Positions 55,818 to 64,000 of a stretch of 64,000 bases of DNA are shown here, one piece after another (the stretch's first letter is position 1; each line of letters begins with the position of its first letter). Below the pieces are notes generated by a model. That model was not told the DNA's origin and did not search any database. It saw only the letters and a program-made list of their open reading frames with translations. Source of the stretch: Patiria pectinifera (taxonomy: Eukaryota > Echinodermata > Asteroidea > Valvatida > Asterinidae); assembly GCA_029964075.1 (NCBI GenBank), contig CM057135.1:496001-560000 (forward strand). The letters run 5' to 3'. Position numbers and translations under genes: made by a program.

Positions 55818-56039
55818 CTACGTTTTGACGATACTGCCCGGCAGTATACCCTGCGCCACCAACCAAGTTTGCGTGGCCAGAGCTCCACGGACAATACTCG
55901 TCAATTTACCCGCGTCTTCTAGGCTTAGTTTATTGAGATCCGGCGTTTTCATTTTAAGTAGTTTATTTCCTACCATGGCGTATGCCATCGAAAAACCTGA
56001 TACGACGGCTCCGTGATAAATCGTATTTGCTATTCCGCT
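55818..56039 (-). pseudogene. Polinton copy B: small protein W, N-terminus lost
   Basis: Homologue of 3552-3794, with NTIYHGAV-type and ALATQTWLVAQGILPGSIV-type segments and TAG at 55818. The match to copy A stops at 56039, where an unrelated repeat (tgggtcattccatgtcagac) begins. That is the right-hand break of copy B in this window. Confidence 0.75.
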
Positions 56040-57018
56040 TATGGGTCATTCCATGTCAGACCAACGCACTTTTTACCTCATGTCTTCCGATTTTGATAAA
56101 AATTGCTGTATTTGTAGGTCCTCATGAGCAATGAATGCACACCAATTTTTAGCCCGATCCGACCTACTATGTGGTCAGGGAAAAACCACAAAAAACGGAC
56201 ATTTTTAGAGTAAAATACTACCCTTTTGGAGAAGTATGTCAAAACCATGTCAATTTTCATCAAATATATGTGAATTTGGTATCAAAATAATAAGAATTGC
56301 ATGCTCGAATTAACTTTTTTGCCAAAATTAAATTTTGGGAAAAGTAGGTCACGTGACCTTTAATGTTATCGTGACCTTTGACCCAATTTATGTAATAATG
56401 TATCATTCCGAAAATCAACGAAATTAATACGACTTAATAGAGCATGTCTTCCTCTATCAGATTCCACTAAAAATCAAATGGGGTCTTCAAAATTTACAAC
56501 TTTAAGCTTGACTCCTAGACCCTGATTAGTCCTATAGCAACAACGTGATTTAATATAATATTGCACAGTATTGCACCCCAGATATTGAATGTACATGTAC
56601 ATGAATGTATTGTATTCTTTTTATTTGCTGCTGAACGGTCCGATACACTATGCACCTACTTCCCTCACCACGTACAATGTACGCATGAAGATAAATTCGT
56701 TATGGCTCGTGGAACACGGAGTAGTGCGTGGGGTGGCATATGTGTCACAGCAGCATTGCATTGTTTCATATTCAAATACTCAAAGCACGCTTGTGGGATA
56801 ACTAATTATCTGTGGCACGGGGGGGGGGGTTTCAATCTTGTACAGAAATTTGACAACAAAAAGCTATGAGCACCCCCCCCCCCAAGCCAAATCCTGGGTG
56901 CGCCACTGCTGATAACTTATATTATGAGTGTTAATGTATTCACAAGTTTGCATTTGTGTATAGCGCCCTCTATAATCACATGGTGCTTCACTTAGAGAAT
57001 TAACTTTGTGTTGATAGG
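56040..57018. other. Unassigned, partly repetitive region
   Basis: It starts with tgggtcattccatgtcagac, which looks like the edge of a dispersed repeat, and includes paired tcacgtgacct words near 56349. A run of G at 56819 and of C at 56871 follow near each other (an imperfect hairpin with about 45 bp between). No gene. Confidence 0.4.
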
Positions 57019-57520
57019 CCCCAGCAAACAATTTGACGTTTTCTGAACGTTTTCTGAACGTGCCTCTTTCGTTTTGAGAACGTTTTGAATAAACGTTTTT
57101 AAAACGGCCATTTGTGGACACTTTTGGACGTTTTAAAAACGTTTTTTTTAGACGTTCTAAGAACGTTCTTTGAACGTGCAAAACGTATTAACAACTTGCT
57201 AGTAGTTATCTAGGACCTAACAATGACCTACATAAAACGTTTTGGACGTTCAGACAACCAACTGACGTGCCATAAACGTTCTAAGAACGTTTGTTGAACA
57301 TATAAAACGTATTAAAAACGTACTACTAGTGACTAAAGACGTAACAAGGAACTACATAAAACGTTTTGGACGTTCAAACAACCAACTGACGTGCCATAAA
57401 CGTTCGTTGAACGTTCGTTGAACGTACAAAACGTATTAAAAACGTACTACTAGTGACTAAAGACGTAACAAGGACCTACATAAAACATTTTGGACGTTCA
57501 AACAACCAACTGACACTAGA
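57019..57520. repeat. AACGTT-type array 3 (~120-bp units)
   Basis: It begins cccagcaaaca. Early words are ttctgaacgt. Later, units of about 115-125 bp (acgttttggacgttcaaaca...cataaacgttc) repeat about 2.5 times. It is built on the same AACGTT core and start motif as arrays 1 and 2. Confidence 0.8.
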
Positions 57521-58225
57521 TGATTCTATGTTTTATCAACTTTATTCTTGGTCCAGAACTTCAAATTAAAGAACTCGAGGTTTCATGGATTTATATCCGT
57601 ACCTGTAGATATTAGAAATTAAAATCATTTTTTTTTTAAAGTTGTTAATGCGATTTATTACAAACAGTTATTGTGCCGGAATATGTGCTGAATGAAAACG
57701 TCTGCGTGAAATTTTTGCTCGATGGCGTACTGGACAAAATGAGCTGTAACATCGATGTTTTTGCTACCTGACTGATGGCATCACACTTTTAATCATAAAC
57801 CTAGAAGAAAATTTAATTTGCATAAAAACAAATTACACCAAAATACATGTACCCTTGAAAATAGCAACAAGAAAAGTTGGAAATAAGGTTAAATTTGATA
57901 CACCTTTTATGCATAAATACCAGAGAAACATTTTACTAATTCATATTCGTCGCTCGAGAGCTCGTCACGTTGCCGGTTTTAAACAATTGATTAAGACCTG
58001 TGGCTGGTGTCCGACAAACATAGAGTAAAGTAGCTGGGAAAAACCTTGACATTTTTATAATATTTGACTTATTTTAACTTTTGGACCGAATTAGTTTTAA
58101 CTTTTTGGACCGAAAGGGTATTTATGAATGGCGATAAGTATGTGCTTTGCCAGTATTATCCAGACTCCAACTGGTCTTTATCTTAAACATAGTGTTTAAA
58201 ACTGGCAAAGCAAACATGCATTTTC
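57521..58225. other. No gene recognised
   Basis: AT-rich sequence, with a 20-bp direct repeat of ttttaacttttggaccgaa near 58072-58110. It lies beyond the stop of the candidate host gene and may hold its 3' UTR. Confidence 0.35.
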
Positions 58226-58321
58226 TTAACTAAATTTATTAATATGAAAGTCTTCACTGGTCATCTGATCTTCATCTTCCTGAATATCCTCAGATTGAGC
58301 TGCTGCATCACTTCCAGGTTT
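58226..58321 (-). CDS. Candidate host gene, last coding exon
   Basis: A splice acceptor (ggttcgtttgcactgtag) precedes a phase-0 frame KPGSDAAAQSEDIQEDEDQM, then TSEDFHINKFS, ending in TAA at 58226-58228. It is acidic and low in hydrophobic residues, so it looks like a flexible tail. The phase matches the donors at 58993 and 59869, so it can join either upstream exon. I do not recognise the protein. If joined to the exon at 59870-59998 the product is about 74 residues. Confidence 0.45.
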   Translation of the reverse strand, partial: KPGSDAAAQSEDIQEDEDQMTSEDFHINKFS

Positions 58322-58993
58322 CTACAGTGCAAACGAACCAAATAAATAACAAAAAATATATCAATTAAAGAAAAACAATTGAGGAGTATTTGAGGGATTC
58401 CTTCTGCAAATCACTCAAAGGAACAAAATCACAATACAGACCCCTACGGGCTAAGTTCATAGTACAATATTTACAAAGGCAATTCCTACATGTTCACTTA
58501 TACTTAAATCATACTACCAAGTTGCTGATCTAGTCATTAAAATGTTGATTGTCGATTGAATTTCACTTGGGTTTGGCAAGCACAAACTGATGCTCGCAGT
58601 ATGTAAAGGTTCTCAGCGCAAACAAAAATTGGCAGCTCATGTCATATAAAAACAAGTCATGAATTAGCATCTAATTGGAAATTGTGTACCCATCACAACT
58701 CCCATATGTGTGAAGAAGGGTAAACAATTCCCATAATCCCCACAAAGTTATAAACATTGAAATGTTATGTACTGGCAAGTTGATAATTCTTTGTATTAAA
58801 CATGCAAAAAAAAACCACACATGCGTATACGTCAATTTCGTATGAGTTTGTCACTCATTCCTTATGTAGATTCTTCTACAGCGCATCAATGTAAGAACAA
58901 AGAAAAACATTTAAACAGTAACCAGGTTATTTAGCACATGTGTGTAAAAAACGTCAAATTTGCAGAAATGAACTTACTTTGTAAGTCACCCAC

Positions 58994-59029
58994 CTGGAAG
59001 GTCTCTAGACTGATTCCCCCAGTAGCCAT
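58994..59029 (-). CDS. Candidate alternative first coding exon
   Basis: ATG at 59029 in strong Kozak context (agaATGG) encodes MATGGISLETFQ and ends at a CAG/gtgggt donor in phase 0. A second donor (aaa/gtaagt) lies 12 bp further on. The short length leaves the call uncertain. Confidence 0.35.
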
Positions 59030-59869
59030 TCTTGATTTCGGCCTCCTTGGTATATTAGAGTGGTTTCCTCATGCATTCCTCTTGGGGGAAAATTAAAAGA
59101 ATAAAATGGCAAATGAACCAGTTAATTGAGCAGTTAATTGTCGGTAAATAGATATACTCTGCTCCATTTTAATGCTGTGTTGATGCCTTAGTAGAAAAGA
59201 GTGTAAATTATTCAGTATTTTCTACTTTGACTTTTGGCTGGAGGACAACTTTGTGAAGTTTATTCAAGGTTTCATCTTGTGGCAATATATAGAGGTCCGA
59301 ACTGGTTACCACATTTCCAACCTTTTTTAGTTTTACATGTTTTAGCCGAATTGGTTCAATGGAGGGGAAAAGAACTGGGGAACCTATTTAGTGAAGCACA
59401 CAAAATTAATGTAGTGCACCTTTAACTTCAACTTTCAGCACACACATCCTTAATGACCTAATATACCAGTAGGCAGGGTCACAAGTTCACCAGTTCAAGT
59501 TGCCCCTCGCGAGCAATAAATCGTAATTGAGATTATGTTCCAAAATGTCAAAAACACAACCTGACAAACTCTACACATCTTTCATTTTTAACCCTCCCAA
59601 AAAGTCTTATTCACGGGCGCGTTTTGATTGATCGAGGCAAAACTCCGCCAAAGTTTCACAAAATAGGCTTATTCATGTTGGTTATAGAACATACTGGACC
59701 GAATCTAGCCCCATAAATGTGGCCAGTTTACTGGACTGCCTCCGTAAACATAGGCCACACACTGACCGTATGGGAAACTGACTCGGCGAAATTCATGAAA
59801 TTTTGAAAGTGATTTCCACCACATTGCGACTTCAGACCCAGTTCATTTATGCTTTAAACATACACTTAC

Positions 59870-59998
59870 CCTCTTAATAACAAAATTAGAACCTCCTGCC
59901 AGTGTCAGTTGCCCAGCTGCTGCGTAATTTACGACATTTTCTGGAGCCTTCTTGGCAACTTGGTCGGCACTTGGTTCAATGCATGGAGCTATCTCCAT
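59870..59998 (-). CDS. Candidate first coding exon, left (minus) copy
   Basis: ATG at 59998 encodes MEIAPCIEPSADQVAKKAPE, then NVVNYAAAGQLTLAGG and SNFVIKR, ending agg/gtaagtg, a consensus donor in phase 0. Context is protein-like throughout. Together with 58226-58321 it gives a complete minus-strand frame. The family is not recognised. The upstream side is the palindrome spacer, which would be its promoter. Confidence 0.55.
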
Positions 59999-60174
59999 GG
60001 TCCGACTGAACAACGCCCTCGCGCAGATCGTTCACCTGTCAATCACGCGTGCAATCTGACTATAGTCAGAATCTTTTGGTCTGAGAACCGGACTACCACT
60101 GGGCCTGCGGCGTGCGTCCTGCACGCGTGATAGACAGGTGAACGATCTGCGCGAGGGCGTTGTTCAGTCGGACC

Positions 60175-60303
60175 ATGGAGATAGCTCCATGCATTGAACC
60201 AAGTGCCGACCAAGTTGCCAAGAAGGCTCCAGAAAATGTCGTAAATTACGCAGCAGCTGGGCAACTGACACTGGCAACAGGTTCTAATTATGTTATTAAG
60301 AGG
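60175..60303 (+). CDS. Candidate first coding exon, right (plus) copy
   Basis: Mirror copy of 59870-59998. It keeps the frame and the donor (gtaagtg at 60304). The differences noted in the exon are in the Gly-to-Thr codon and a Phe-to-Tyr codon. No downstream exon for it was found up to 64000, so it may be an orphan duplicate or its remaining exons lie beyond the window. Confidence 0.45.
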
Positions 60304-60469
60304 GTAAGTGTATGTTTAAAGCATAAATGAACTGGGTCTGAAGTCGCAATGTGGTGGAAATCACTTTCAAAATTTCATGAATTTCGCCGAGTCAGTTTCC
60401 CATACGGTCAGTGTGTGGCCTATGTTTACGGCGGCAGTCCAGTAAACTGGCCACATTTATGGGGCTAGA

Positions 60470-63400
60470 CCGAATCAGGCGATCTTAAATGTCTTTTTCA
60501 TTTAATTCCCCACGCATTGGTATAAAAAGAAATGCAAAGAAAAATACATGGAGCCCAAACAATAGCAAACGTCAAAAGTCCGGAGATAATTATGGACGAA
60601 GCGTATACGTGGCTACAGCATGGCTAAACCTATAGCAACGTTTACGAGTGTGTGTACCGTTGCTACTATTGTGTGGAAAAACTTGCAATGATCAAGTCGA
60701 CTTGTCCACAAATTAACTTGTTGTTGGCAAAATACAGCAGCACACTTTTGCATAAACATGATGAACAAATTCAAACCAATCTCCAAACTTGTCAAATCAG
60801 CTGACATGGCTGATTCATTCTGCAACATAGGCCTATCTAAAGTTGGTTTTAAATGAAAGATTCTCTACTCACCAACCTTTTTCATCCTCCAAGTCCTCCG
60901 TTATTCTTTCTAGCAGAGTAGAACGACACCATCATGACCATGAAAATTTTGATCATGGTGATGTAGGCAACATTTATAAATGCATTAACGTTCATAAAAT
61001 TCCATCATAAGTGTTTGCAAGAAGAGCAATTAAGTCTTGAAAGTTTCCATAGGCATGCACTTAACAGCCAACATTCACGGTTTGAGAAATACTGTCTTAA
61101 ACTTCTTGTACAAGTACAACATTACCAGCAACCCATTCCTAGATCTGTTCCTTGCTCTGTGGTCCAACTGACTTAATTCAAATCTGCCACACAGGGAGAT
61201 TCAGGTATTGACTGGTATGCAAGGTTGTGTGTACTGTACGTTGGATGAGGCTGGGTTACCAGTGGAAGACAGTGGTTGTAATCTGACCTTGCACAGCAGG
61301 TGGTCACTACACTCTGTGTGGGACTGGCCTGTTATAATTGGATTCTGTGTAGCCGGCTCAGTCAGCGCGCAGCATGCCCGAAAGTGCTTTCCTTTATTTG
61401 CTGCGTATATGCACGAACACACTGGAAATATGAATATTCATGAGATAGGAGATCCAATCTTCGAAATTCATTTTCCGCTTAACGTGTCTTTAAAAGTAAG
61501 ATTTTATTTGAAATAGAGATTGAAAAGGTTATAGTTTAATTGTTAAATGATAATAATTAAGTTTTAAGCAACTATTTTGTGAAATATGGGGAAGGAAATA
61601 TGACCGTTGTTGTGGTGAATTTACGGTCGGTGAAAATCGTCTTTTTTTCTAAACTAAACGAAGTTGGGCAGAATGTTTTCACAATTTGATGAAAAGCGAC
61701 ATTATTAAGCTACCTTTATTTTATAACTTCGGTTCTCTTGAGTATCCGAGGTAATCAGGATCACTCAAAAAGGATGTCTATTCCGAGCGCCCAGGTCACG
61801 AAAATAACACCGCTCTGAAAGCACGTGCGCGGCGGTTTCGTGCCCTGCTCCACACGTACACGGGGCCACAATAAGTAAACGCGGAGTAAAGGCACCCGAC
61901 TATAATAAACTGGTTGCGTGTCTTTTCGAAACAGGGAAGTAAAACGATGTTTCATGTAAACACATTAAAAATAAGACTTCGTCGGGTTTTTTTTGGGGGG
62001 GGGGTTCCTACTAAGTGTTTATGCTGGCAATACAATAACTATTTCTTTAATTTTGGGGATTTATTGGGAGGGGTGGGGGAGTACAAATTCGCAAATAAAC
62101 TATATTTTTGGTTTTATCTTAAGTAGGAAAGTGGACATGAACCTGAAAACAAATACAAAACATGTATTAAGAATCAAGTCGTCTCTTTTCTTGACTAAAA
62201 TTCTGGGAAACACTTTATTCATGAAATCACAATTACATACTTTCAGCTGCATTTAGTTAAACATTAAGGTATACTGAAACACTTTAATATTTGAACCACT
62301 TTCAGTTTCCAAGAAAAAAAAACTTTACAAATGAAAGTTTCTCACAACATGGAATGACTTACAAATATAGATCTGGAAAAAAAAACACCCCGTAAACGTG
62401 AAAATTAAGGCACAGTTTCTTTATTGTGAGGTTTTTAATACTCTGGAAAACACTGATGTACAATGTACATGTACATGTATAGTAACTATACTCTTGCGAC
62501 ATGTATAGACCATGAGCTTATAAAATTCCACGTGTCAGCAATTTGTTTTAAGGCAAGATTATTCAACCGCTCCAGCCCTTGGCAATAACAATATATTGTA
62601 TTTCTTAATAATTACAAGGGTAAGAATGTAGGCGTATAAGAAAAAATAATACATATTTAAGATTGCAATGGTTACAAACTAACAAGCAATCAATTCTGTT
62701 CAGGCTAGTTTCCATCTCAACGTAAGAAACGCAAAGTGAAACAAAAAAAAGGACCAAAACTGCAGAACAGATAATATGGAGATATTTCATCTGGAAGTGT
62801 CGCAGACAACTCAGACATATGCAAACTGTTTCGCAGACGATCAGCAAAGTTGCCAGTGGTTCATAATGTAACGCGGTCTGCGTATTTCTGAACATCGATA
62901 TGGACTTCGAGTGCAGTGTACAGTCGTTCGCAGAGGTTTGTATTGTATTATTGGTTTTCAATATACAGCATAAAGGCTACTGACAAATTGATTAATTTGT
63001 AAAATAAAACTGGAAGTTGATATTTAGAGAAATTTGATTAAACTTTTTTTTTTTTTTCACTGTAATGCGTCATTGTTCTTAACGAGCAAATGTACATGCG
63101 TTGCAGTCTACACGTCATCAAACAAAACCTTTTGTGCTTCCAAGTCATCATGTGTTCATTCCAAAATGTGTACATTACAAAAGGTGTCCGCATCTAGCAA
63201 TGCTTGTTCTTCTTGCTATGTGAACAAGATGGCGCATATAGCGCATATTAAATGTACCATGAAACTTTGAAAGTGCTTATTCCTCAGGTTTTTTTTATCA
63301 ACGAACAATACATGCAATATTCCATGCGACATGGCGTAAGAATCCCCGGCGCCTGATTCGTCAGTTTGTGAGTTGTTGATCACACGTCATTGAATTAAAC

Positions 63401-64000
63401 ATGCAAAATCCGGTTGTACCACAAAAATTGTAAAGTTCAATCCATGTTAAAATAATAGAGTTCCATTGAAATTGGTCATGTTCATCTTCCAGTGCGGATT
63501 TTGTGTCCAACCATCTTGACAGGGGAAATGGGTAAATCACTCTGCGTACTTGACCTAGAGGGTATATTAAAGAAAAGAGAAAGGAGAGAAAAATTATAAT
63601 CAATCAATATACATGTACATTTATTACAGGGAAAGACCTCATATTAAATTAGGTTTATAGTCATTGCAAAAATTAAAAAAAAAAATGAATCTGGGACTGA
63701 GATTAAAGTGAGAAATATTTCCAATTTTGTTAGGAAATACTTAGAAAATTAATTTTCTTGATTCTTCACACTCATAGATTTTGTACACAACCGCTGAATT
63801 AAGCGGCGCCTGGATACTACATTATTTCCTAATGCATAGCCTAGATGCACATGGGATGTCTTTGTTTTGTACTTGATGCGACATGGAAAGTAAGGGGTAG
63901 GAACCTATTGTCGACATCGGTCGCGATGCACCCACGTACGAACATGTACATGTACGTAGCGCCGGTTAGTAATACACACTGCATACACGAGTGACGTCAT
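60470..64000. other. No gene recognised
   Basis: AT-rich sequence with gtacatgtacat microsatellites (near 62460, 63610 and 63945) and a G run at 61996-62004. Open stretches (61208-61516 and 62605-62961) lack family signatures or good splice borders. Confidence 0.35.

Larger units (their letters stand above)
59704..60469. repeat. 766-bp near-perfect palindrome (349-bp arms, 68-bp spacer)
   Basis: Arms 59704-60052 and 60121-60469 are reverse complements with only a few changes and one small indel. The spacer (60053-60120) contains a perfect 16-bp palindrome, tctgactatagtcaga (60055-60070). Each arm carries a complete coding first exon, its upstream sequence and its splice donor. Confidence 0.93.

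Noticed and set aside
59909-60130. 73-codon frames (MPSCCVIYDIFW) read into both palindrome arms
   Set aside because: They are antisense to the exons that have donors and good start context.
62605-62961. 118-codon minus frame with hydrophobic segment
   Set aside because: AT-rich DNA gives such frames by chance. There is no homologue signature, and the candidate start lacks context.

Overview
The window is non-coding-rich animal nuclear DNA, almost certainly from a marine invertebrate. The evidence is split exons with GT/AG borders, LINE, SINE and Ty3/gypsy sequences, many acatgtacatgt-type microsatellites, and no bacterial operons. I cannot name the species. Most of the window is mobile DNA inserted into other mobile DNA.

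The clearest content is two decayed copies of one Polinton/Maverick-type (adintovirus-like) virus-related element, both reading left to right. Copy A (about 1191-11575) is cut on its left by the 3' end of a CR1/L2/Rex-group LINE (1-1190). It carries gene X, an acidic coiled-coil/membrane protein, three small proteins, a zinc-repeat HNH protein, the packaging ATPase, the major capsid protein, an integrase and a protein-primed-type DNA polymerase B. Copy B starts at about 26311 with a TFIIB-like gene, followed by three minus-strand genes absent from A's visible part and then gene X. It stops at 29989 and resumes at 55184. Together A and B show 14 genes. Nearly all are broken by frameshifts, stops or deletions, and no adenain-type protease was recognised.

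Copy B is interrupted by a minus-strand Ty3/gypsy retrotransposon. Its 3' LTR (29990-31213) and 5' LTR (54629-55183) sit exactly on the break with a GTCT target duplication. It encodes gag, protease, RT, RNase H and integrase, plus an intact SGNH-hydrolase-like ORF. Its leader appears split by about 16 kb of further sequence (roughly 38.2-54.4 kb). That block holds a 1.1-kb tandem array, two AACGTT arrays, a 2.8-kb element with 142-bp inverted ends, a 466-bp MITE and possible host exons.

Between copies A and B (11.6-26.3 kb) lie minisatellites, a 4 x 509-bp tandem array, a clustered GTTCC palindrome region, an inverted array of a 'TCCGAAGGTTC' repeat, a foldback with TTAGGG repeats, a Harbinger-like transposase exon, a tRNA-derived SINE, and a long inverted-repeat element with a LINE RT core that truncates copy B.

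The right end (56-64 kb) contains a third AACGTT array and, at 59.70-60.47 kb, a near-perfect palindrome carrying two head-to-head copies of a coding first exon with consensus splice donors. A compatible minus-strand last exon and an alternative first exon lie at 58.2-59.0 kb. This is the best candidate for an unrecognised host gene.
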